A stretch of 6,618 bases of DNA, from the NCBI GenBank assembly GCA_017989485.1, contig JAGNPU010000103.1:1-6618 (forward strand), read 5' to 3'. Position 1 is the stretch's first letter. Every line of letters begins with the position of its first letter. The position numbers and the translations under genes were made by a program. Origin of the DNA: Neisseriaceae bacterium (lineage in GTDB: Bacteria; Pseudomonadota; Gammaproteobacteria; Burkholderiales; Neisseriaceae). The notes beneath the pieces were generated by a model. The model saw only the letters and a program-made list of their open reading frames with translations. It did no database searches and was not told the DNA's origin. Positions 1 through 6,534 of this stretch are shown here, piece by piece.

Positions 1-550
1 CGGCGATGCGCTCGGCGTGGTGGCGGCGCGGCACGCCCTTGGGCTTGCCCGTGGTGCCAGAGGTGTACAGCATGAGCGACATGTCTTGGGCGCTGGCCTG
101 AGGGCCACCGGTGAAGGGCGGGCTTTGCAGCAGGCGCTCAAAGTCATGGTTGGCCCCCCCGGCCCCATTGACGCCAATGCGCAGCAGGGGGTGCTGGCTG
201 GGGGCGGCCACGACGGCTTCGGCGGTCAGGGGCTCATAACATACGGCCTTGATGTCGGCGTCGGCGATGCAGTAGGCGACCTCCTCGGCCTTGGCCCGCC
301 AGTTCAGCGGGATGATGACAATGCCCAAGAACTGCGTGGCCCAGTGTATGGTGGCCATTTGCCAACGGTTTTGCATGACCACCAGCAGGTGGTCGCCTTT
401 TTTCAAGCCCAAGTGCTGGAAGGCCCCAGCGATGGCCATAATGTGGTCATGCCATTGCTGATAGCTCAGCCTGACCTCGTCATCCACCAGCGCCGTGGCG
501 TGGGGGCTTCTTTCGACGCTTTGTAAAAACGTTCGGCCCAAATCAAACAT
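1..550 (-). CDS. Acyl-CoA synthetase (AMP-forming), N-terminal part, cut by the window edge
   Basis: This is the start of an ANL-superfamily adenylate-forming enzyme, which activates a carboxylic acid with ATP and joins it to CoA. Only 183 residues are inside the window; such enzymes usually have about 500-550. The reading frame begins MFDLGRTF and reaches the diagnostic P-loop-like A3 motif YTSGTTGKPKG at residues 162-172. Before it lies a typical core segment, FLGIVIIPLNWR, at about residues 74-85. The start is well set: a GAGGAG ribosome site sits about 8 nt upstream, and the stop of the [2Fe-2S] subunit gene lies only 2 nt before the ATG, so the two are translationally coupled. Context suggests that it activates the acid made by the molybdenum hydroxylase, or the acid that feeds it. 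The substrate-binding residues lie outside the window, so chain length or aromatic preference cannot be judged. The family call is firm and the substrate unknown. Confidence 0.93.
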   Translation of the reverse strand, partial: MFDLGRTFLQSVERSPHATALVDDEVRLSYQQWHDHIMAIAGAFQHLGLKKGDHLLVVMQNRWQMATIHWATQFLGIVIIPLNWRAKAEEVAYCIADADIKAVCYEPLTAEAVVAAPSQHPLLRIGVNGAGGANHDFERLLQSPPFTGGPQASAQDMSLMLYTSGTTGKPKGVPRRHHAERIA

Positions 551-552
551 GG

Positions 553-1065
553 TTATCTCTCCTCGGTATTTTTATTAAAGCGCTGCTGGGCCACCTCCAT
601 GACCGCAGCAACAATGGGTGTGTAACCGGTACAGCGGCAAATGTGGCCGGACAGCATGTCCCTGACGTCTTGCTCTGTTGGCTGGCTAACACGTGCCAGA
701 TAGTCGGTGCAGGACATTAGAATGCCAGCGGTGCAAAAGCCACACTGCAAGGCATGGTGTTTTTTAAACGCAGCCTGTAAGTCGTTGAGCTGGCCGTCGG
801 CCTGAGCCAGACTTTCGACGGTGTGCACCTCTTGGCCGGCGCTTTGGACGGCCAAAATCAGACAGGCGCGCTGGGCCACGCCGTTAATCAACACCGTGCA
901 GGCCCCGCACACGCCGTGCTCGCAGCCGACGTGGGTGCCGGTGGCGCCCAGAGATTGGCGAATAAAGTCGGACAGCAGCGTTCTGGCCTCTACCGTGCCC
1001 TGCCGCTGTTGGCCGTTAAGGCTTAGGGAGAGGCGAATGTGTTCACCTTTGGCAATCGTGTTCAT
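553..1065 (-). CDS. Molybdenum hydroxylase small subunit, [2Fe-2S] protein (CoxS/XdhA-like)
   Basis: This 170-residue protein is the electron-transfer subunit of the heterotrimeric molybdenum hydroxylase encoded here; it passes electrons from the Mo centre to FAD. Both cluster domains are intact. The N-terminal plant-ferredoxin-type domain has Cys48, Cys53, Cys56 and Cys68 (CEHGVCGAC...C). The C-terminal four-helix domain has Cys108, Cys111, Cys143 and Cys145 (QCGFC...CRC). Gln107, just before Cys108, is the position that contacts the molybdopterin cytosine dinucleotide cofactor in relatives. The length is normal for CoxS-type subunits (about 160-170). The start ATG overlaps the stop of the FAD-subunit gene by 4 nt (ATGA), with AAGGA 6 nt upstream. 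The next gene follows after 2 nt. There is no signal peptide, so it is cytoplasmic. Several unrelated substrates are served by near-identical small subunits, so this gene does not reveal the substrate. Confidence 0.96.
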   Translation of the reverse strand: MNTIAKGEHIRLSLSLNGQQRQGTVEARTLLSDFIRQSLGATGTHVGCEHGVCGACTVLINGVAQRACLILAVQSAGQEVHTVESLAQADGQLNDLQAAFKKHHALQCGFCTAGILMSCTDYLARVSQPTEQDVRDMLSGHICRCTGYTPIVAAVMEVAQQRFNKNTEER

Positions 1066-1913
1066 GCGGTTTCCTTTGCAATGATGAGGGCGCGCCTGGC
1101 CTGGGCATCGGCCACGGCTTGGCGGCCTAGGGCCCGAATTAGGTTGCGCCGATAGGGCGCGGACGCATGGGCATCAGCGTTGACGTCTAAAGACCACACA
1201 AAGTCGTTGAGGGCATCCTCTATGGCGCTGATTTCGGCCAGGGGCAGAGTCAATACCTCAGGGCGGTCGGAAATGCCGCCCACGCCTAGGCGCAGGCCCT
1301 GGTCGTTGATGACGACGGCGCAGGCGGCGACGGCAAAGTCGCCGTGGCGTCGTGAAAACTCTTGAAAGGCATAGCCACTTTTGCCATCGTCTAGGGGAAA
1401 GCGCACGGCCTTAATGAATTCGTCTTCGTGCTTGGCCGTGGTCAATACCCCAATAAAAAAGTCGTCGGCCTTGAGCGTGCGTTCATTTTTGGCGCTGGCC
1501 AGCACCACGTCGCCGCCTAGGGTGGCCAGGCACAGAGGCAGTTCGGCGCTGGGGTCGGCGTGGGCAATAGAGCCACAGACGGTGCCGCGGTTGCGAATTT
1601 GGAAGTGAGAGATATAGGGGAAGGCCAGCTTGAGCAAGGGCACTTCCGCCGCCAGGTCTGGCCGCCACTCTATGCTGGCTTGGGTGCAGGCGGCCCCGAT
1701 GACCAAGTGCTGGCGATCCAGGCGGGTGGTCTGTAAGTCCGGCGTGGTTGAGATATCCAGCAGGTATTCGGGCTGGGCAAAGCGCATATTGAGCGCCGCC
1801 ATCAGCGATTGGCCGCCGGCCAAAATACGGGCTTCGGCGCCGTGCTGGGTCAGTTGCTCAGTCACTTCGGCCAGGCTGGCCATGCGCTGATAGTGAAAGG
1901 TTGCGGGCTTCAT
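1062..1913 (-). CDS. Molybdenum hydroxylase medium subunit, FAD-binding (CoxM-like)
   Basis: This 283-residue subunit binds FAD and passes electrons from the iron-sulfur subunit to the final acceptor. Two signature FAD loops of the family are present: AGGQSLM at residues 32-38 and RNRGTVCGSIAHADPSAELP at 107-126. The first fits the usual AGGxSL pattern; the second has VCGS where TIGGS or TVGGS is common. The C-terminal third matches the CO-dehydrogenase flavoprotein C-terminal domain in layout, including EFSRRHGDFAV. Length is close to CoxM (about 288). It lacks the roughly 40-residue extra [4Fe-4S] insertion of 4-hydroxybenzoyl-CoA reductase, and its few cysteines are scattered. The start is the ATG beginning MKPATFHYQ: it overlaps the upstream stop as ATGA and has GGGAG 7 nt before it. 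A GTG start 36 nt further upstream is possible but would run deeper into the previous gene. No NAD-binding partner is encoded nearby. Confidence 0.95.
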   Translation of the reverse strand: MKPATFHYQRMASLAEVTEQLTQHGAEARILAGGQSLMAALNMRFAQPEYLLDISTTPDLQTTRLDRQHLVIGAACTQASIEWRPDLAAEVPLLKLAFPYISHFQIRNRGTVCGSIAHADPSAELPLCLATLGGDVVLASAKNERTLKADDFFIGVLTTAKHEDEFIKAVRFPLDDGKSGYAFQEFSRRHGDFAVAACAVVINDQGLRLGVGGISDRPEVLTLPLAEISAIEDALNDFVWSLDVNADAHASAPYRRNLIRALGRQAVADAQARRALIIAKETA

Positions 1914-4900
1914 TTTTTTACTCCCAAACGCTGTAACAGTTTGTGCCACCAGCTGGTGGGCTGCTGCTGGCCTGCGGCCTGCTTGCCTAATTGCTCAAAC
2001 AGCTTGTTCAACACCACTTTGGCTGCGCCCTCCAGCATGCGTCCGCCGACGGAGGCAATTTTTCCGCCGACCTCGGCCGTATAGGTATAGCCAAGGCGGG
2101 TGCCGCCGTTAATGGCTTCTAGGGTGACTTCGCCCTTGCCTGAAGCGTCGCCCAGAGACGACTTGCCGACGCCGTTGAGGTGGAGGGAATGCGGTGGATT
2201 AAGGTGTTGCAGCTGAATCTCGGCGGCGTATCTGGCCTTGATCAGGCCAACGCCAATCACCACCTCTGCCTGATAGTGATGCTGGCCTATGCTGTTGAGG
2301 CTGTTGCAGCCGGGAATGACTTTGGCCAAAGCTTCTGGGTTGAGCAAAATGGCAAACACGGCCTCTGGGGTGGCGGCAATGTTGACGCTGCCCTGGGCCC
2401 GCAGCTGCTTGCCCTGGCCTGTCGCAGCGGCTGCTTCTTGTGGCGCTGGCTCGGCCCTGGCCACGACGTTTTTTGGCGCTGGTTCATCAATGCCGATGAG
2501 GGTCATCAGCTTGAGCGGAGTGAGCGGCAGCCTTAAGTCTAAATCCTGCTGGGGATGCAGCAGGGACAGGGCGTCGGCCACGGCGTTGGCAACGCACACT
2601 GGCGTGCTCATATTGTTGCCCTCGGCCAAACCCTTGGCCCCCAAAGGGGTGAACGGCGATGGGGTTTCCAGGTGGACAATAATCGGGTCGGGGACTTCAC
2701 AGGCCGTCGGCATTAAGTAGTCCACCAGTGTGGCGGATTGAAAAGAGCCATCGGCGCCATATTGAAATTCCTCCATTAACGCCGCCCCTAGGCCTTGGGC
2801 AAACGCCCCTCTGATTTGGCCGTCGGCCAAGGCGGGGTTGAGGATTTTGCCAGCATCGTGGGCGGTGACGTAGCGGTCGATTAGAACCTGCCCTGAGTGG
2901 GGATTGATTTCAACCGCGCACACGTCGAACACAAAGCCATAGGTGGCCGAGGTGTTGATTTGGTCATCGTCGTTGGGCGCCGCCAACGTGGGTGGGCTCC
3001 AAAACACAGTTTCGCGCAGCCCCGGCCCATCAGTCTCGGGTAACAGGGCAACGGCCCAGTGGGCGCTGCCGCTGGCGCGCGAAAGGGTGAGGGCGCGGGC
3101 TTCTTGCCCCAGGGGGTAGACCTGGCCGGCTGTGAACACAATTTCTGTCGCGGCCACCTCAAAGTGTTTGGCGGCAATGCGAGCGACCTTGTCCCTCAGT
3201 CTGGTGGCGGCTAGGTGTACGGTGCCGGCGACGGCGCCAGCAAAGCGGCTGGAGTAGTTGCCGGCTGCCGCTGACCATGCGTCTTTTTGGGTATCCAATT
3301 CCACGTTGGTCACCACGTCGTCTATACCCACGCCAAACACGTCGGCCACAACCTGGGCACATACCGTCATGTGGCCTTGCCCGGCCGGGGTTGAGGCGAT
3401 GACCACGCTGAGGCCGCCCATGAGGTCGATGCTGACGGTGGCGCTGGTGACGCCCCCATTTTTGGGTCCTGCCTTGAGGCGCTGTTCTGGCGTTAACACC
3501 GTGGTGATGTAGCCCATATTGGAAATAGACGGCTCAATAATGGCGGCAAAGCCAATGCCATACAGGCGGCCTTCGGCCCTGGCCGCCGCCTGTTTTTGCC
3601 GCAGCTGGGCTATGTCGGCCGCGTCCAATGCCATTTGCAGCACCAGAGGATAGTTGCCTGAATCTAATAGCGCGCCCGCTGCAGCCCGAAACGGGAAGGC
3701 GTCGGCGGCAACAAAATTGCGCCGATACACGTCTAGGGGGTCTAGCTGGAGCTGCTGGGCAATCTTGGCCACCAGCCGCTCTAGAGCAAAATACACCTGA
3801 GGGCCACCGAAGCCGCGCACCAGCCCGGTAGGGGTTTTGTTGGTGAGTACCACCCGATTGCGCACGCTGAGGTTGGGAATGTCGTAAGGGCCGGTTAGGC
3901 AGCCGTGCATGCGGTAAAACGTGGCCGGTTCAGGGGCGCGCACATAGGCACCAACGTCGTCAAATTGATCGAAGTCTAGGGCAGATATCTTGCCCTGCTG
4001 GTCAACAGCAGCGCGCACCGTGGCCAGCCGGGCGCTGGCAGACGTGGCGGCGGTTTGGTGTTCCAGCCTGTCCTCTACCCACTTAACAGGTGCCTTAGCC
4101 TTGCGCGCGGCCAGGCACATCAGCACGATGTAGGGGAAGACGCTTTGTTTGACGCCAAAGCTGCCGCCCGAGTCTCTGGGGTTTTTTAAGCGCAGGCGGT
4201 TGCCCGGCACTTTTAAGGCGTGGGCCATGACGGTGTGTAGTGAGAACGGCCCCATAAAGTTAGAGGTGACCTCATAGCCTTGCTGCTGTGGCTGATACTC
4301 GGCGATGACCACGCCGCACTCTATGGGCGAACAGCTGTTTCTAGGGTAGTGAATGGTGGTGTCGATCACGTGTGCGGCAGTGGCGAAGGCTTGCTCGGGG
4401 TTGCCGTAGCGAAATGAGCGATCGCTCACCGTATTGGTGCCTATTTCGGGATGGAGAATGCTAGGGGGCTCAGAGGCAACGGCTTGCTCAATAGAGGTGA
4501 TGGGCGTTAAGGCTTCGTAGGTTGCGTCGATTAGCTCTAGTGCGTCTTCGGCTAGGTAACGGTTTTCTGCCACCACGACAGCGACTGGTTCGCCTACGTA
4601 GCGCACTGTGTCAATGGCTAAGGCCCAATGCGCCATAGGCTGTTTGACCCCAACTAAGAACGGCTTAGCCCAGGCCTGTAGGTCTGAGCCGATTAGAATG
4701 GTGCGTACGCCTTGAGCTTGTAGCGCCCGCTCGATGTTTAGACTGGTTAAGCGAGCATGGGCATGGGGAGAACGTAAAATGGCTGCTTGTAAGGTACCTG
4801 GTTTTGTGGGCGCGTCATCCCCGTAGCAGCCTTCTCCAGCCAGTAGGGCCGCATCTTCAACTCGCTCTATAGCTTGACCAAGGTAGCCCTCGGTCTTGAG

Positions 4901-4924
4901 CAAAGGGGTTCCATTTTGACTCAT
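1910..4924 (-). CDS. Molybdopterin-binding catalytic subunit (CoxL/XDH-like) fused to a C-terminal CoxG-like SRPBCC domain
   Basis: At 1004 residues this is about 200 longer than a usual CoxL (about 800). Residues 20-135 form the aldehyde-oxidase a/b hammerhead domain (VGEPVAVVVAE at 110-120). The molybdopterin domains follow, with DSGGSFGVKQ at 251-260, the active-site loop RGFGGPQ at 370-376, AGQGH at 514-518 and GAKGLAE at 762-768; Glu768 is the expected catalytic base. A Pro/Ala-rich linker spans about 811-840. Residues 842-980 then match CoxG (SRPBCC fold), including IPGCNSL at 870-876 and VGGKIASVGGRMLEGAAK at 952-969. The tail at 991-1004 is short, with two tryptophans and several basic residues, and might touch the membrane. 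The loop is not the CSFR type of CO dehydrogenase, so the substrate is probably organic. The start ATG has a perfect AGGAGG 9 nt upstream; a longer form from a TTG at 4987 lacks a ribosome site. It is the first gene of the operon and overlaps the FAD-subunit gene by 4 nt. Confidence 0.94.
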   Translation of the reverse strand: MSQNGTPLLKTEGYLGQAIERVEDAALLAGEGCYGDDAPTKPGTLQAAILRSPHAHARLTSLNIERALQAQGVRTILIGSDLQAWAKPFLVGVKQPMAHWALAIDTVRYVGEPVAVVVAENRYLAEDALELIDATYEALTPITSIEQAVASEPPSILHPEIGTNTVSDRSFRYGNPEQAFATAAHVIDTTIHYPRNSCSPIECGVVIAEYQPQQQGYEVTSNFMGPFSLHTVMAHALKVPGNRLRLKNPRDSGGSFGVKQSVFPYIVLMCLAARKAKAPVKWVEDRLEHQTAATSASARLATVRAAVDQQGKISALDFDQFDDVGAYVRAPEPATFYRMHGCLTGPYDIPNLSVRNRVVLTNKTPTGLVRGFGGPQVYFALERLVAKIAQQLQLDPLDVYRRNFVAADAFPFRAAAGALLDSGNYPLVLQMALDAADIAQLRQKQAAARAEGRLYGIGFAAIIEPSISNMGYITTVLTPEQRLKAGPKNGGVTSATVSIDLMGGLSVVIASTPAGQGHMTVCAQVVADVFGVGIDDVVTNVELDTQKDAWSAAAGNYSSRFAGAVAGTVHLAATRLRDKVARIAAKHFEVAATEIVFTAGQVYPLGQEARALTLSRASGSAHWAVALLPETDGPGLRETVFWSPPTLAAPNDDDQINTSATYGFVFDVCAVEINPHSGQVLIDRYVTAHDAGKILNPALADGQIRGAFAQGLGAALMEEFQYGADGSFQSATLVDYLMPTACEVPDPIIVHLETPSPFTPLGAKGLAEGNNMSTPVCVANAVADALSLLHPQQDLDLRLPLTPLKLMTLIGIDEPAPKNVVARAEPAPQEAAAATGQGKQLRAQGSVNIAATPEAVFAILLNPEALAKVIPGCNSLNSIGQHHYQAEVVIGVGLIKARYAAEIQLQHLNPPHSLHLNGVGKSSLGDASGKGEVTLEAINGGTRLGYTYTAEVGGKIASVGGRMLEGAAKVVLNKLFEQLGKQAAGQQQPTSWWHKLLQRLGVKK

Positions 4925-5196
4925 GGCATGAGCCCTCCTCTTGATTGTGTGTGTTTGTTTTTTTTCTGCTCTGTGGCAGTGAATCAAGGATAGTGGAGGA
5001 CGTGATGAAACCCGTTACCTTAGGGTCTGAGGAATTGCCAAATAGTCTGAATAATTTTGTATGGGTATTTAGTGGTGCCGAAGTACACCGTAGGCTTATG
5101 GCAAATTGATGTTTAAAAATGATTAACCGTGCTCGTGGTAAAGATCAGTAGTCAAGGGGGCTGCCACCCTAAGAAGTAAAGCGTGGCGCACCACTG
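4925..5196 (-). promoter_or_regulatory. Intergenic region between the regulator and the operon; likely operon promoter and operators
   Basis: These 272 bp separate the AraC-family gene from the first operon gene and are AT-richer than the operon. They must hold the operon promoter unless transcription runs through from the regulator. I find no confident -35/-10 pair, which is common where an AraC-type activator compensates for a weak promoter. No good terminator follows the regulator: the two short hairpins near 5161-5195 have stems of about 4 bp and no T run. A TTGCCA / TGGCAA inverted pair (5035-5040 and 5099-5104, 58 bp between) is the only operator-like pairing noticed, and it is weak. 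The assignment as a control region is an inference from position. Confidence 0.5.
4934..4939 (-). promoter_or_regulatory. Strong ribosome binding site of the large-subunit gene
   Basis: The minus strand reads AGGAGG here, 9 nt before the ATG at 4924-4922. This fixes the start at MSQNGTPLL rather than the TTG 63 nt upstream. A second ATG (4929-4927), only 4 nt from the same site, opens a two-codon frame (ATG CCA TGA) whose stop overlaps the true start. The untranslated leader just upstream (4945-4965) contains only A and C on the transcribed-sense strand, including a run of 8 A, and should be unstructured. Confidence 0.85.
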
Positions 5197-6057
5197 CTAT
5201 GGTTCGATTTGAACCACGTTGACCTTATTGCGATAGTCACTAGGCGTAATGCCAAGGTTGTCTTTAAAAAATCGGGTGAAATGACCAGGTGCCGAAAAAC
5301 CTAGGTTTAAGGAAATGTCGGCCATGCTGGCTTGTTCTAAGCTTAAGTAGCGAATAGCTTGTTCCATGCGTAAGACTTGGACATAGACGAAAGGGGTTAG
5401 GTTGGTGTCTTGCTTAAACAGGGCAAAAAGGTGGGAGCGAGACAGGCCACACTGCTGAGCAATAGTAGTTAGGTTGATGTCTTCCATAAAAGACTGCTGA
5501 ATAAGCAGCATGGCTTTTCTGATGCGTGGATCACGACGTGTTGAAGCGTGAAGATTGGCTGGTAATCCACTGTCACGCCAAAGTGAATGTCGATCAATAA
5601 TAGACAGCACCAGATCAAATAATTGGTTTTCTAGCACCAGCGGTGAAATTTCTTCTTGATAAAACATGGCGCTGGCTAATTCTTGGGCCAAATATTGGGT
5701 AACAGGTGATGTTTCCACACAAGAGCTGGCAAAGAATTGGGGGTGACTGCTCGAGTGCATTTTTTGTTCTAAGCTGGCTAACCAAGTTGGTTCGATGTAT
5801 AGGGCGAGAAGTAAAGAGTTCTCTGTTGCTTGTTTAGGGCTAGCGTAGGCATGAGGCTCCCAAGCATTAATGAGGACAGCAGTATTGTGTCGCAACGGGT
5901 GTAACTTTCCTCGGACATTGAAAAAAGTGTCTAGGCCAGAAATCTTGATGATAATATGACAATGGTGATGGGCGTGTTCCACTAAGGGGCCATCCATATC
6001 TAATAGGGCGACTCTGCCAAATGGGCCTTGTAGTATTTTGATTGCGATAGACATCAT
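5197..6057 (-). CDS. AraC-family transcriptional regulator
   Basis: This 286-residue protein has the standard two-part AraC layout. The N-terminal half looks like a cupin-type effector-binding domain, with a histidine-rich stretch EHAHHHCH at residues 27-34 followed by short beta-like segments and NAWEPHAY at 64-71. The C-terminal hundred residues form the DNA-binding domain. The first helix-turn-helix is around 195-215 (IAQQCGLSRSHLFALFK). The second is around 245-267 (ADISLNLGFSAPGHFTRFFK), followed by the family signature end GITPSDYR at 269-276. The gene lies directly upstream of the molybdenum-hydroxylase operon on the same strand, so it most likely activates that operon in response to the substrate or a product. 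The first two codons are both ATG; AGAGGA lies close enough to serve either, so the protein may start at 6057 or 6054. Base composition is visibly more AT-rich than the operon. Family is certain; target and ligand are inferred. Confidence 0.95.
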   Translation of the reverse strand: MMSIAIKILQGPFGRVALLDMDGPLVEHAHHHCHIIIKISGLDTFFNVRGKLHPLRHNTAVLINAWEPHAYASPKQATENSLLLALYIEPTWLASLEQKMHSSSHPQFFASSCVETSPVTQYLAQELASAMFYQEEISPLVLENQLFDLVLSIIDRHSLWRDSGLPANLHASTRRDPRIRKAMLLIQQSFMEDINLTTIAQQCGLSRSHLFALFKQDTNLTPFVYVQVLRMEQAIRYLSLEQASMADISLNLGFSAPGHFTRFFKDNLGITPSDYRNKVNVVQIEP

Positions 6058-6079
6058 ATTTTCCTCTTAATTGATGCCA

Positions 6080-6096
6080 CCTGTCTGCTAAACAGG
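6080..6096. repeat. Small inverted repeat in the leader of the regulator gene
   Basis: CCTGT and ACAGG form 5-bp arms around a 7-base centre, about 23 bp upstream of the regulator's ATG. It could be an autoregulatory operator or a weak hairpin in the mRNA leader. Arms this short can arise by chance. Confidence 0.3.
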
Positions 6097-6144
6097 ATGA
6101 TTAATTTGCCTCTCCGTGCAGGAGTCATCGTCTGGATGCTTATA

Positions 6145-6172
6145 TGTATATTAATTCACTGAGCGTCATAAA
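6145..6172 (-). promoter_or_regulatory. Candidate promoter of the AraC-family gene
   Basis: On the minus strand, TTTATG (6172-6167) and TATACA (6150-6145) are separated by 16 bp, inside an AT-rich segment 88-115 bp upstream of the regulator start. The -10 matches 4 of 6 consensus bases and the -35 only about half, so this is a weak sigma-70 candidate chosen mainly for its position. Confidence 0.25.
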
Positions 6173-6229
6173 ACCGATGAATCCTTGTGCTCATGGAATC
6201 CTTAGCCCTATGATTACAGCCGCTGAGTT

Positions 6230-6272
6230 GCCGATAAGTGGTGCGAAGATGTGGCTAATTTAGCCGATAAGT
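6230..6272. repeat. Pair of GCCGATAAGT direct repeats flanking a 13-bp palindrome
   Basis: GCCGATAAGT occurs exactly at 6230-6239 and again at 6263-6272, 33 bp apart, about three helical turns. Between them, and overlapping the second copy by 3 bp, is the perfect palindrome GGCTAA-T-TTAGCC (6253-6265). The arrangement looks like a protein-binding site, upstream of the regulator gene. GCCGATAA is also the textbook -10 element of sigma-28 (FliA) promoters, reading on the plus strand, but the matching -35 is poor and no gene follows. Confidence 0.45.
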
Positions 6273-6491
6273 CAGTGTTGCGTCTAGTTCTTTTGGCTTA
6301 TGGCAATAAGAGTGGGTTGTCGCGCGCTCTTGGCGGAGGGAGGGTAAAGTGCCTTTTATGGGCTATAGAGGTATATGGGTATGGGTCTAGTTTTTTGACA
6401 TTTAGATGCTTGGTATTGGGTTTTAAAATCACAAACACAGCTAGGGTGGGTCGATTCAAAGAGTCATCAGTGTTTTTAGGTTGAATGTCAT

Positions 6492-6519
6492 AAAAAAGGC
6501 GCCTCATGGAGGCGCCTTT
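6492..6519 (-). terminator. Intrinsic terminator of gyrB
   Basis: A perfect 11-bp stem (AAAGGCGCCTC, 3-base loop, GAGGCGCCTTT) spans 6495-6519. Read on the minus strand, the stem runs into six T (6497-6492). It starts 15 nt past the gyrB stop. On the plus strand the stem is followed by GGGCTG with no long T run, so it acts in one direction. It separates gyrB from the regulator and operon that follow on the same strand. Confidence 0.93.
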
Positions 6520-6534
6520 GGGCTGAGTATGAAC

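Larger units (their letters stand above)
6058..6491. other. 434-bp intergenic region without a convincing gene
   Basis: This AT-richer stretch lies between the gyrB terminator and the regulator. Both strands carry only short open frames (77 and 69 codons) with no recognisable protein and no good ribosome site; one of them starts inside the terminator hairpin. It does contain an 8-bp direct repeat (6179-6186 and 6196-6203), a 10-bp direct repeat (6230-6239 and 6263-6272), a 13-bp palindrome (6253-6265) and a weak CCTGT/ACAGG inverted repeat (6080-6096) close to the regulator start. The part from about 6340 to 6491 shows nothing I can interpret. Confidence 0.6.

Noticed and set aside
17..526. 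A 169-codon plus-strand frame opposite the acyl-CoA synthetase
   Set aside because: It is a shadow of the GC-rich minus-strand gene, which has the clear A3 motif YTSGTTGKPKG. The plus frame resembles no protein and is Gly/His/Val-rich as antisense frames tend to be.
1910..4924. True aerobic carbon monoxide dehydrogenase (coxL) assignment
   Set aside because: The subunit set and CoxG domain look cox-like, but the active-site loop is RGFGGPQ and not AYXCSFR, and the gene order is L-M-S rather than M-S-L. The cox symbols were therefore not assigned.
4925..4987. 21-residue N-terminal extension of the large subunit from a TTG codon
   Set aside because: There is no ribosome site before the TTG, the extension would be translated across the AGGAGG, and the ATG at 4924 has ideal spacing.
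5151..5166. Sigma-54-like promoter TGGCAGCCCCCTTGAC on the minus strand, upstream of the operon
   Set aside because: TGGCA and TTG fit, but the nearly invariant C of the -12 GC is A. The local regulator is AraC-type, which does not work with sigma-54, and no enhancer-binding activator is encoded here.
5161..5195. Terminator after the AraC-family gene
   Set aside because: The hairpins GTGG-TGCG-CCAC and GGGT-GGCA-GCCC have stems of only about 4 bp and no T run, so read-through into the operon cannot be excluded.
6251..6484. A 77-codon plus-strand frame starting with GTG
   Set aside because: It has no ribosome site and no recognisable domain, its start falls next to the palindrome, and it lies in AT-rich non-coding sequence.
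6298..6507. A 69-codon minus-strand frame downstream of gyrB
   Set aside because: Its start codon lies inside the loop and arm of the gyrB terminator, so it would rarely be transcribed from gyrB, and its composition looks random.
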